A stretch of DNA of 64,000 bases from an uncultured Acetatifactor sp. (lineage in GTDB: Bacteria; Bacillota; Clostridia; Lachnospirales; Lachnospiraceae): NCBI GenBank assembly GCA_910584435.1, contig CAJUAP010000018.1:1-64000 (forward strand). Direction: 5' to 3'. This document shows, in pieces, positions 14,586 to 23,118 of the stretch. The position numbers and the translations under genes are program-made. Position 1 is the stretch's first letter; every line of letters begins with the position of its first letter. The notes beneath the pieces are model-generated. The model ran no database searches. It worked only from the letters and a program-made list of their open reading frames with translations, and was not told the DNA's origin.

Positions 14586-16043
14586 TTACAGGGTGGCTGC
14601 TATCATGTCCGTTACAAGTCTGTGGACTTCTTCCCCGGAAACCCGGCCTTTTACCAGAGGATCGTCCATAAATGCCTCTGTCACCAAAGGGATGTTTATG
14701 GAGGACTTCTCCAGCATGGGAATTGTATAAGTGTATTCTGCGTCTTTTGCGCCTGCCGTAAACTGCTGTTGCCGGATGCTGCCTGTCAGCACTGCCTGCA
14801 TGATACGTTCGTGGTTTGTGATATGGGGCATCAGCAGTTCCCTTACAGGTTCGGGAACGCTTCCGGCCAGAATGGGGCGGATGGAGTCTCTTTCAAATAC
14901 GGCATTGGTTTCCACCACCGCATTCTGAGGCAGGTTGCCAATCTGAAGCCCGGTGTTGGGAATGTTCACGTTGCTGACCACACGTTTCAGGCCGCATAAA
15001 GCTTTGATCAGCAGGATTCCCTCCTCGCCGGTGGGGGTCAGGGGAAGTTCTTCCTCTCCGTTTACCAGCCTGTGGGATCGGGCCAGGCGTTCCTGAAGAT
15101 CCTGCTTGCGCCAGGAAACACTTGTCAGGTTAAATTTCCAGGAAGCAACCGTGTCCGGGTCTTTCAGATATTCATTTCCGGGCATGAATTCAGCCAGATG
15201 CCGGTCTCCTGCGGCGGCAATGAGGCCGTAACGGCGGAATAAATCCATCTTCACCCTGTGGCGGCAGCCGAAAGTGGAACTCACCCAGTTGGTGTCCTTT
15301 TCAAGGAAGCCTTCTTCAAAATGGGCATCAATATAACGCTTGTATACCGGAAACAAATCAATGCCCTGATAAGAGGCATAGTCAAACCAGGTAAAGTGAT
15401 TAATGCCAAGTACGTTTACATGAATGTCCCGGCGGTCAATGTCCTGCACTCCCAGCTCTGCCTCGGCAATGCCTGCCAGAACCTTCTGTGTGCCGAAGAC
15501 TTCATGGCAGCAGCCGAAGGCTTTGATTTGAGGAAAAGCTTCATAGAGAGCTTTCACGCATAAGGACATGGGATTGGTGTAATTGATAACCCATGCGTCA
15601 GGACAGTATTTCTTGATGGCATTGGCAAATTCCAGGAACATGGGAAGCGTCCGGAGTGCCCGCATCATGCCGCCGGGGCCTGCGGTATCCCCTACGGATT
15701 GATAGATGCCCAGCCGTTCCGGCAGGTGTACATCCGTTTCCATCTCGTCAAAGGTTCCGGGCAGAATGGAAATTACCACAAAATCCGCTCCTGCAAGGGC
15801 ATCGGCCAGAGAATCTTTGACACAGTAGCGCCATTTGCCGGGGGTACTTTGGCGTTCGGTGACTGCGTTTCCAATGATTTCGTTGGATTTGGCGGCGCCA
15901 CGGTCAATGTCATATAAGCGTATGGTGCCTGATATGGCTGGCTCCATTGCCAGATCCGTCATGAAAGTCCATGCCCAGCCCCTGGACCCGCCGCCGATAT
16001 AAGCAATCTGAATGTCTTCCATATGTTCATTGTAATATTTCAT
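14586..16043 (-). CDS. lplD: GH4 alpha-galacturonidase (LplD-like)
   Basis: GH4 enzymes use NAD+ and a divalent metal in an oxidation-elimination mechanism. The protein (485 residues) has the Rossmann motif AYIGGGSRGWAWTFM, the metal-binding GCCHEVFGTQ block, NVLGINHFTW and AAGDRHLAEFMPG. These, with SILPGTFDEMEVDVHLPERLGIYQS-like text broken here as TDVHLPERLGIYQSVGD, match Bacillus LplD closely, which cleaves alpha-linked galacturonate. This fits the pectin theme of the window. ATG 16043 with AAGGAG 8 bases before it is chosen over a GTG at 16049. Cytoplasmic; no signal peptide. Confidence 0.85.
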   Translation of the reverse strand: MKYYNEHMEDIQIAYIGGGSRGWAWTFMTDLAMEPAISGTIRLYDIDRGAAKSNEIIGNAVTERQSTPGKWRYCVKDSLADALAGADFVVISILPGTFDEMETDVHLPERLGIYQSVGDTAGPGGMMRALRTLPMFLEFANAIKKYCPDAWVINYTNPMSLCVKALYEAFPQIKAFGCCHEVFGTQKVLAGIAEAELGVQDIDRRDIHVNVLGINHFTWFDYASYQGIDLFPVYKRYIDAHFEEGFLEKDTNWVSSTFGCRHRVKMDLFRRYGLIAAAGDRHLAEFMPGNEYLKDPDTVASWKFNLTSVSWRKQDLQERLARSHRLVNGEEELPLTPTGEEGILLIKALCGLKRVVSNVNIPNTGLQIGNLPQNAVVETNAVFERDSIRPILAGSVPEPVRELLMPHITNHERIMQAVLTGSIRQQQFTAGAKDAEYTYTIPMLEKSSINIPLVTEAFMDDPLVKGRVSGEEVHRLVTDMIAATL

Positions 16044-16119
16044 ATCCACACTCCTTTTCGCCTGAATACACTTGTCTGTGTATAGATTGATTTTGTACCT
16101 CGATTAGTGCTTAGGAACT

Positions 16120-16208
16120 GTCGTGAAATAACTTGTGCGTTTTGACTCTCGTAAGCCCGGGAAACAAAGCTAAAAACTTGCATGTAATTGCACAAGTTAT
16201 TTCTGGAC
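16120..16208. repeat. Long inverted repeat upstream of lplD
   Basis: GAAATAACTTGTGC (16125-16138) is exactly complementary to GCACAAGTTATTTC (16190-16203). After two mismatches the arms continue CTGTC/GACAG. The loop is 51 bases. It lies 80-165 bases upstream of the lplD start and may be an operator pair or a leader hairpin. The rest of 16209-16454 shows a CATCCGGC...GCCGGATG stem and an AAGGCGGC...GCCGCCTT stem (16417-16434) downstream of the solute-binding protein gene. Confidence 0.75.
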
Positions 16209-16454
16209 AGATCCTTATTCACAGTGCATATATTCATTATGTAGCATTGGGACGAAAATAGCAAGTGCTTTGGAATTACGGCGTTTCCTTTTTCTATATT
16301 TCATATAGCACATCCGGCAGCAGGATTCAAGAGCCGGATGCGCATCTTAGCATTTCTGCATTGCTGTTTCGTAACAGTTCAGGCAGCCCCTGCCGCGAAG
16401 TCAAAATTGCGCCCCAAAGGCGGCGTGCCGCCTTGCAGTTTTGCGAGACTTGTT

Positions 16455-18497
16455 TCAGCGGTTTTCGTCCAGGTAGAGCTGCACGCGGTTTTCAATGAGT
16501 ACTGTAACCTCGCTGGCGTCTTTCTGCCCGGCAAAATACGCCTGGGATTCTTCATATATAATGTTCAGGATGGGCTCGGTTTTAGTGGGGAGGAACCTTG
16601 CATTTTCCAGTGTTTCCTTCAGGTATTCCACCCGTTCGTCCGTGAGGTAGTGGTTCTCGCGCTGTTCAAAATATTCAGGACGTTCTGTTGTCGCTCCGTA
16701 TCCTTCGGCCTGTTCTTTTGCGATCACCGCATCAAAGATCTTCTTATTCGAGGGGTAAGTTACCCATGAACTTGCGGCTGTCTGCGCTTCAGATCCAAGC
16801 AGGAACCGGATGAATTCCCATGCGCCGTCCTTGTGGGCGGAATTGATGTTGACTGACAGGGTATAGGTATGGTATGGATATATCTGCGGATAGCATCCGT
16901 CATCGAAGAGTATTCCCACCGCCGCCAGCCCTTCCTTTTCCCGGACGGTTTCATCCTTATACAGATACACGTTGTACCACTCCCACTGCAAAAGCCCCGG
17001 ATAGTTATGTAAGGAATCGTTCCCGTATCTTTTGGCAGTCTCCAGTATCCGGGCGAATAAGCTGCCGCCGAAGTCGCATGTGCCGGATTCCCAGTCTACC
17101 GCGCCCCAGATATCTTCCGAACCCTGCAGGAGCATCTCAAGAACGCCCAGGGGACCTGTACCGTTCCTGCCTGCCGGAAACAGCATATATACCGCATTCC
17201 CCTGCCAGGACAGCAGGGCGTCCACAAGCGCATCTATGTCCGGATGCAGGTTTCCGCCGAGTACATCCCCGTCTATATAATAACTGATGAGGTCAATGGA
17301 TGGCAGTATGCTGTATATCTTGTCGTCCTGCCGCCACTTTGCGAAGGTGGCGGGAAAATAGTCGTTTTCGTCAATGCCGGAGCTCTCCAGGTAGGGGGTT
17401 AAATCCACAAAGCCTCCTTTTTGTGCTATTCCATAGGTGTATTCCCCAAGCAGGTTTCCTACGAAGATGTCGGGGCCCTTGCCTGCCGCTACCTCGATGC
17501 CTGCCTTCATTGTATAGTCGTCCATGTCCCCATCGCTGCCGCATGTCTCCAGTGCCACATAGTAGTCATCGTTCTCCTGGTTGAAAAGGCTGGTCATTTT
17601 CAGCAGCCAGTCATCAAAGTACAGCCCCTCCGCTACAATGATCTCCCTGTCCGCACCCGCTTCCGCTTTATGCAGCGTTTCCAGAAAACTTCCTGCGCCC
17701 TTTCGTTCTCCCCAGAGGAGTTCCGGGTATCCGTTCTCGTTCATCCTGAAATCCCACAATAGTAATGTCTGGGAAGAAGAGGATTCCGGAAATACGTAGG
17801 TAGTCCCGCAGAATGTCCATATGTTTTCCCGCACTCCGCTGTCCACATCAATCCGGTAAATATTCTCACTGTTCAGGCACAGCAGGCCGCCGTCTCCCGT
17901 GCCCATACGCAGGGTGGAGTTATATGCAAATGCCGTAGAATCTGATATGTTGCCGGTGTCTGCGTCCAGTTCCGCCGGCACATATGCGGACGTGCCGCCC
18001 CCCGTGCCCTGGCAGGCTAAGAAGATTCTGCCGTCAGCAAGCTGGCATATGTCGGCCAGTATCACATCTCTATCTTCCTCGTGGCTGTAAAGCTGCTTTC
18101 CGTCAGGATTTGTCTTGATGACTACAAATGACCGATTAATCCGGCTGAAGCAGTAGAGATTTCCGTCCTTGTCCAGGAAGCCGCTGTAGGAGCTGGAGAG
18201 GAAGTCGTCCCGCAGACCCTTCATGATGCGCTTCCGCTCCCCGTCCAATGTATACAGGTAGATATCGGCCTTCTCCCGGTCAAGGGGATCGGCCAGCGCC
18301 CATAACTGTACCGGCTCATCCTGATAGAACTGCATTCCCAGGAAATTGCCGCGCACATCTATGCCGGCCGCCGCATCATAGAAATCCTGCCGTTCTGACA
18401 GAATATCATAATATCCGGTGGGTGCTTCTTCCCTGCCGCAGCCTGCAGTGAGACAGCACAGCAGAAGCAGCAGTAGTAAAATATGTATTTTCTTCAT
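16455..18497 (-). CDS. Large lipoprotein, extracellular solute-binding protein family 1-like
   Basis: The 680-residue protein begins with a lipoprotein signal (MKKIHILLLLLLLCCLTAGC), so it is membrane-anchored outside the cell. Residues ~30-270 are beta-rich and propeller-like; residues ~285-660 resemble sugar-type ABC solute-binding proteins: YYVALETCGSDGDMDDYTMK, ..GIEVAAGKGPDIFVGN, and a C-terminal SVNINSAHKDGAWEFIRFLLGSE typical of family 1. No permease or ATPase gene is adjacent, so it is an orphan. Such large two-domain forms occur in Clostridia; the ligand is unknown. AAGGAG precedes the ATG. A role in sensing or capture of glycans is only inference. Confidence 0.75.
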   Translation of the reverse strand: MKKIHILLLLLLLCCLTAGCGREEAPTGYYDILSERQDFYDAAAGIDVRGNFLGMQFYQDEPVQLWALADPLDREKADIYLYTLDGERKRIMKGLRDDFLSSSYSGFLDKDGNLYCFSRINRSFVVIKTNPDGKQLYSHEEDRDVILADICQLADGRIFLACQGTGGGTSAYVPAELDADTGNISDSTAFAYNSTLRMGTGDGGLLCLNSENIYRIDVDSGVRENIWTFCGTTYVFPESSSSQTLLLWDFRMNENGYPELLWGERKGAGSFLETLHKAEAGADREIIVAEGLYFDDWLLKMTSLFNQENDDYYVALETCGSDGDMDDYTMKAGIEVAAGKGPDIFVGNLLGEYTYGIAQKGGFVDLTPYLESSGIDENDYFPATFAKWRQDDKIYSILPSIDLISYYIDGDVLGGNLHPDIDALVDALLSWQGNAVYMLFPAGRNGTGPLGVLEMLLQGSEDIWGAVDWESGTCDFGGSLFARILETAKRYGNDSLHNYPGLLQWEWYNVYLYKDETVREKEGLAAVGILFDDGCYPQIYPYHTYTLSVNINSAHKDGAWEFIRFLLGSEAQTAASSWVTYPSNKKIFDAVIAKEQAEGYGATTERPEYFEQRENHYLTDERVEYLKETLENARFLPTKTEPILNIIYEESQAYFAGQKDASEVTVLIENRVQLYLDENR

Positions 18498-18650
18498 AGA
18501 AATTTAACTCCTTTTTTGATACAGGAATAATGATGGAGGGATATGAATAAGGGGCAAAGCCCTTGTAAAAAGCATCTGCCCCTTTGATCCTGTTGTAAGC
18601 AGCCGGTTTTTCTCTGCAAAATTTTACCCCGGCGCTGTCATTTTATGGTT

Positions 18651-18995
18651 TTATTCCTGGTAACCGCATTGACTGCATTCAAACCTGTATGGTGAATTCG
18701 CGGCGCGTAAGTCGTGTTCTTCATAACCAACCTGTTCCTGAGCTACAGCAGTTTGGCCGCAATATATGCATTCATATGTTACATCCTTATATACATAATG
18801 ATGCGTACTGGTAGCTTCTTCATAATATTCTGCTGACTTATCTACAGGTTGTGCTGAAAAACAATGATAACACAATGATGCAGGTGCAATGCCATTCTGC
18901 CCAGCGGCCTGCGCCGGTACAGAACTGCCCACAAAAGATACCGCTGATACTGCCAGCGTAAGTGACAGCAAAGCTCCTATTAATTTTTTTCTCAT
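18651..18995 (-). CDS. Small secreted Cys-rich protein
   Basis: The 114-residue product has a typical signal peptide (MRKKLIGALLSLTLAVSAVSFVG, cleavage likely after AQA). The mature part has three CxxC-like pairs: LCYHC, CIYCGQ and CSQCGYQE, suggesting one or two small zinc ribbons outside the membrane, with a Tyr-rich segment between them. I do not recognise a family. It has its own promoter (19125-19153) and no close partner. The start ATG is not preceded by a strong AGGAGG; AAAG-rich sequence lies upstream. Confidence 0.65.
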   Translation of the reverse strand: MRKKLIGALLSLTLAVSAVSFVGSSVPAQAAGQNGIAPASLCYHCFSAQPVDKSAEYYEEATSTHHYVYKDVTYECIYCGQTAVAQEQVGYEEHDLRAANSPYRFECSQCGYQE

Positions 18996-19124
18996 TTAAA
19001 TTCCCCACTTTCTCTGTGGGCTGCCCAATATTGGAAGTTACAGCCATATGCAGAACCATCACAGTTTTCATTAAAGTATAGTTTCAGACATTTTATCTCC
19101 TGCAGGATATTTGTCTGTAATCAT

Positions 19125-19153
19125 ATGATAACATAAGACATTGCCTGTGTCAA
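19125..19153 (-). promoter_or_regulatory. Sigma-A promoter for the secreted Cys-rich protein
   Basis: On the minus strand TTGACA (19153-19148) and TATCAT (19130-19125) are 17 bases apart. The gene start is 130 bases downstream. The remaining gap up to 19437 is AT-rich and shows no other gene. Confidence 0.7.
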
Positions 19154-19437
19154 TGTCTTCATTGAAAATTCAGTCTTTTGAAATTTAGTTTTTTTGTACC
19201 CGTCCTAAAGTATAATCCTCCGATGTTTTATGATTCTGCTGTCTGTTCAGGGTTCTCGTTACCGGATAGGCAATATTGACACAAATAATGCCGGACAATT
19301 CCGGTAAAATCAGTACTCAGAAAAAATAGCCGCAGACACGGATAATATATGATAAAACGTATATTTGAGGACTAATCGTCCAATGACATAAGAAGCATTT
19401 CCTGTTATGATAAAAGAAAAAATGAAGGAGGAAATGT

Positions 19438-19803
19438 ATGAAAATCAGAACCGATTTTGTGACCAATTCCAGCAGCAGCAGTTTTATCCTGGCGAGGAAG
19501 CAGGAGTTGACGGAGAAGCAGAGGGAAGCCATAGTGAAGTTTGTGGAGAGGACTATGTTCGGGAAGCGCATTCTGATAGAAAAGACGGAAGTTGACAGGT
19601 TTCTGGAAGAAAATTATCTTCCGGAGCATTATAAGGAAGATATCTGTAAGGCCCTTGACGAAGGGAAAAGCATATACCATGGGAGGGTTGATTTCGAGGA
19701 AAGCGGATATGACCTGGCGGAAATGTACTGTGAACTCTGGAAGGCAGTGGAAGAGGCGGACCGTGAGAATTTCACCGGGATTGATACCGATCTGAATTAC
19801 TGA
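19438..19803 (+). CDS. Candidate modified-peptide precursor with RTDFVTNSSSSSFI N-terminus
   Basis: The 121-residue acidic protein starts with MKIRTDFVTNSSSSSFI, a strikingly conserved N-terminal motif that I recall from small proteins encoded beside radical-SAM genes. The rest is helical and charged, with no membrane segment and a single Cys. AAGGAGGA sits 6 bases before the ATG. The next gene, a radical-SAM/SPASM-like protein, follows within 150 bases in the same direction. The natural inference is that this is a substrate or partner of that enzyme, with the Ser-rich head as recognition or modification site; neither is demonstrated. It could also be an enzyme subunit rather than a precursor. 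Confidence 0.6.
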   Translation: MKIRTDFVTNSSSSSFILARKQELTEKQREAIVKFVERTMFGKRILIEKTEVDRFLEENYLPEHYKEDICKALDEGKSIYHGRVDFEESGYDLAEMYCELWKAVEEADRENFTGIDTDLNY

Positions 19804-19953
19804 TACGGCGTGTACGGCAATTCCTGCAAGGATTGTCCGCAGTGCTGCAGAGAAATTTATTTTGTTTGTACAGGGAGAAAGAGACGAGAGTGCCGGAGGC
19901 TGATATTCCGGCTGAACAGGGCGGCGGCCTGTGAAAATGGAAGGGAGGAGCGG

Positions 19954-21027
19954 ATGCGGAGAAGAGCAGATCCGGTCAATGGATTTATATCAATATTCGA
20001 TGAGAAAACAGGATTCTATTACAGGAGTAATGTAGTGGAACAGGGTCGGGATACGGGAAGGGAGCCTTTTATGGCACAGTTCCCGGAATTGCTTGATGTG
20101 GGGATTATGGGACATTGTATCCATGGTATGAGCGGAAAATGTATATCATCCCAGGTACAATGTTATCAAAATGGTCTGTATCAAGCGCAGCCTGATATGA
20201 CCATAGAAGATTTTACCTGTATCGTGAACCAGTGCAGAGGAAAAGTATACCAGTTTGCGCTGGGTGGGAGAGGAGATCCGGATCAGCATGAATCCTTTGA
20301 AGAAATATTGAAGCTGTGCGTTGAAAATGAGATTGTTCCCAATTTTACATCTTCAGGATTCGGATTTACGAAGAAAACAGCACGGTTATGTAAAAGGTAT
20401 TGCGGTGCGGTGGCTGTGAGCTGGTATCGCAGTCCATATACATTGGATGCCATACATATGCTTCTGGCGGCAGGTGTTAAGACAAATATTCATTTTGTGC
20501 TGGGAAAACAGAGTATACAGGAAGCCATAGAACATTTGGAGCGCGGTGATTTCCCCAGAGGAATCAATGCAGTCATTTTTCTGCTGCATAAACCTGTAGG
20601 ATTGGGGGATAGCGGGAATGTTCTTACCTGTGAAGATGAGAACGTCAGGCATTTTTTCACATTGATAGACGGGAAAAAGTATTCCTTCAAGATAGGATTT
20701 GATTCCTGTACGGTACCGGGACTGGTTCAGTTTACAAATCAAATTGATTTCAACAGCATTGATACCTGTGAGGGGGCCAGATGGTCAGCCTATATCACGC
20801 CGGATATGAAGATGCTGCCCTGCAGTTTCGACTGTGAGGACAGGAGGTGGTGTGTGGATTTGAGAAAATATTCCATACAGGAAGCCTGGGAGAGCAGGGA
20901 ATTTTCGGCATTCAGAGATATTCTGAAGGAGGCATGTCCGGAGTGCGGGGACAGGAACCATTGTATGGGCGGCTGTCCCATCCGTCGGGAAATAGTGCTG
21001 TGTAGAAAACGTGTATTATACACATAA
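19954..21027 (+). CDS. Radical-SAM/SPASM-like protein paired with the Ser-rich peptide
   Basis: The 357-residue protein has Cys at residues 55, 63 and 70 (CIHGMSGKCISSQVQC), a C-x7-C-x6-C spacing that differs from the usual CxxxCxxC, followed by ALGGRGDPDQH (cf. the GGE motif region) and a TIM-barrel-like pattern. The C-terminus (TCEGARWSAYITPDM, then LPCSFDC, and ECGDRNHCMGGCP) is SPASM-like and could bind extra Fe-S clusters. ATG 19954 with GGGAGGAG upstream is chosen. The frame stays open to a GTG at 19810 and would add a Cys-rich segment (SCKDCPQCC), so a longer N-terminus is possible. Function is probably peptide or protein modification. Confidence 0.65.
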   Translation: MRRRADPVNGFISIFDEKTGFYYRSNVVEQGRDTGREPFMAQFPELLDVGIMGHCIHGMSGKCISSQVQCYQNGLYQAQPDMTIEDFTCIVNQCRGKVYQFALGGRGDPDQHESFEEILKLCVENEIVPNFTSSGFGFTKKTARLCKRYCGAVAVSWYRSPYTLDAIHMLLAAGVKTNIHFVLGKQSIQEAIEHLERGDFPRGINAVIFLLHKPVGLGDSGNVLTCEDENVRHFFTLIDGKKYSFKIGFDSCTVPGLVQFTNQIDFNSIDTCEGARWSAYITPDMKMLPCSFDCEDRRWCVDLRKYSIQEAWESREFSAFRDILKEACPECGDRNHCMGGCPIRREIVLCRKRVLYT

Positions 21028-21037
21028 GTGATAAAAT

Positions 21038-21107
21038 CTGCCGCCGACTCATAGCTTCTGCCGCTCATGAGCCGGGCGGCGCGGCAGAAGCTATGAGCCG
21101 GCGGCAG
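21038..21107 (-). terminator. 27-bp-arm palindrome, terminator for the minus-strand gene
   Basis: The arms 21038-21064 and 21081-21107 are complementary at 26 of 27 positions. On the minus strand the stem is followed by ATTTTATC. It separates convergent genes; the plus-side flank has no T-run. Confidence 0.8.
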
Positions 21108-21121
21108 TATAAAATGAGGAT

Positions 21122-22741
21122 TCATTCTAATACGTAAACATAATAATGCAGATCATGGCGTAAGAGTGACCAGGAACTGATATGCTCATTCTGTGCCACC
21201 AGGCGGTCCAATATCTCTTCAGGGCCATCCATATATACGATTAATTTCTCGGCTGTTTTCAGCGCATTATTTTCAATTACAGTTTCTTCTTCGTTATATT
21301 GTATAAAAATAACCCGTTCATAGGGCCAGGTCTCATTAGCAATATACCATGTCTTATATCTGGTGTTAAAATCATATATCATAACAAGCGGATACTGTGC
21401 GTTGTCACGGGCATACTGGAGGGTTTCTGCTTTCTCCCGATATAAAAACAGTATATTTCCCTGCAGATGTCCCACAGCCGGAGGTATCAAAACTGCAGCG
21501 CCAAGGATGAGGGAGAGAACGGCTCCCGTATGCCTGCCCGGCAGACGGGCTTCTGCCTGTAATATGGCTTTGCCGATGGTATAGGCGATCAAGGGGAGAA
21601 GCAGTGCGGCAACGGGATAAAAATATCTGCTGGAGGCATCGCCCAGGAACAGGGATGTCTTGCTTGTAAGCCATACTGTGATTATTCCGGCGGTTAAACC
21701 AATTCCGAGAATGGCGAAATTGGTCTGCGGCATTGGCCTGCCCCTGTATTTTCGCCTTATGATAAGCAGGAATCCGGCCAATGAGGCAGCGGTGAAGACT
21801 CCTAAAACGGGATATAACATTCCTGCAAAGAAATTTTTATTGAGAACAGGCAGGAATAATTTCAGCAGGGTAAACATATCTGATCCAAATAGGGAGGAAA
21901 AAGCGCCTTCCCCCTGGTCTCCTGAAAATATCTGGCTTAGAGAATCCGGAAAAGTCAAAATTCCAAGACCGATTGCCGCTGATAGAGATACCCCATAGAT
22001 CAACATTCTCAGAATGCATTTTTCTTTGTACAGCAGTCGCCGTATCAATACATAGAGGCAGAATCCCAGGGTCAGGAAAAACGGGATATAGAGACAGAAA
22101 TAATGGGTCAGAAAAGCAAAATAGCAGATTGCAGCACCGCAAAGCGTGATTGCTGCAAAGCGTTTTCTGCTGTTTCTTATGTTCTGCATCAGTAATGCAA
22201 AAACATTTACATACAGAACGGTCCACATGACACTCATGCAATACATTCTGGTAAACATGGCATTGCTGATAAATGCGGGATGAATTCCATAGAGGAAACC
22301 AGAGAGCAGTGCCAGAAAACAACGGTGCCTGCTTTTGTCCATCTGATATATGAGATAAATGATTCCGCCGCATGATACAAGTGAATAACAGGCGTTCAGC
22401 AGAATGCCGAACCACTTGTAAAAAGAGTACGGGAATAATGACATCATAAAATGCAAGGTCAGATAATATAAAGGGGGATGTACATCCAATCTCTGTATGT
22501 CGACCACACTGCCAAAATCAAATCTATGTTCATTTGTCACATAAAAATCGGACTGCAGATCCATGCCGCTTTTCTCTTGAATGGCACCATAGGGATTGGC
22601 TACATTATGCCCGGTACTGGTGGAATAGGTATAATATTCATCTTCGTGGAAGGCTTCTTTCTGTGTTCCGTAGAAAACAATCAAAAGCAGATGGATGAAA
22701 AGCACTGCGGCAGCAATTCCGATAAATTTTTTCTTCGACAT
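21122..22741 (-). CDS. PMT/GT39-like membrane glycosyltransferase
   Basis: The 539-residue protein has about eleven membrane segments. An acidic pair after the first segment (HEDEYYTYS) and the DVHPPLYYLTLHFM motif match the dolichyl/undecaprenyl-phosphate-mannose:protein mannosyltransferase superfamily (ArnT/PMT-like). These use a lipid-linked sugar to modify lipids, proteins or polysaccharides on the outer membrane face. A soluble C-terminal part of ~110 residues follows. AAGGAG precedes the ATG. It stands alone, so donor and acceptor are unknown. A long palindromic terminator follows the stop. Confidence 0.8.
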   Translation of the reverse strand: MSKKKFIGIAAAVLFIHLLLIVFYGTQKEAFHEDEYYTYSTSTGHNVANPYGAIQEKSGMDLQSDFYVTNEHRFDFGSVVDIQRLDVHPPLYYLTLHFMMSLFPYSFYKWFGILLNACYSLVSCGGIIYLIYQMDKSRHRCFLALLSGFLYGIHPAFISNAMFTRMYCMSVMWTVLYVNVFALLMQNIRNSRKRFAAITLCGAAICYFAFLTHYFCLYIPFFLTLGFCLYVLIRRLLYKEKCILRMLIYGVSLSAAIGLGILTFPDSLSQIFSGDQGEGAFSSLFGSDMFTLLKLFLPVLNKNFFAGMLYPVLGVFTAASLAGFLLIIRRKYRGRPMPQTNFAILGIGLTAGIITVWLTSKTSLFLGDASSRYFYPVAALLLPLIAYTIGKAILQAEARLPGRHTGAVLSLILGAAVLIPPAVGHLQGNILFLYREKAETLQYARDNAQYPLVMIYDFNTRYKTWYIANETWPYERVIFIQYNEEETVIENNALKTAEKLIVYMDGPEEILDRLVAQNEHISSWSLLRHDLHYYVYVLE

Positions 22742-23118
22742 TTTCTTGTACTCCTTGTAATCCGAGGCATTTCCGTCAGAATGTCAGGGAACCCATATGT
22801 TTTGGATGTATTCTTTTTCATAAACCTGATTTATCATACAACTTACCATGGGACATGTCAAGCCGTATGGATAGAATTGCTGTTTTTATGATGACGTAAC
22901 AGTTCAGCGGCCTGTCCGAACCGTTGCAAACGAAACAAGGTTTGTCATAAAATTTACAAAGATTATGTGGCATTCTTGCTGGTATTATGTTAAAATATGG
23001 AAAGGGTGGGCGCTTTCTCATATGAGGGGTCTGTATGAGCGCAGAATGCGGATTCTATGGCGATATAGTGTGTCTGTTCTAAATAGGAAATAGCTGCGCA
23101 GAAGAGAGGAGAAGCAAA
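22742..23118. other. Intergenic gap upstream of the phosphosugar mutase
   Basis: Contains one dispersed palindrome (22896-22927) and a possible extended -10 box TGTTAAAAT (22988-22996) without a good -35. GAGAGGAG at 23103-23110 is the ribosome binding site for the next gene. No ORF is supported. Confidence 0.5.
22896..22927. repeat. Dispersed palindrome GTAACAGTTCAG...CCGTTGC
   Basis: Nearly identical to the copy at 13164 over GTAACAGTTCAGCGGCCTG and complementary at the ends; intergenic. Confidence 0.65.
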
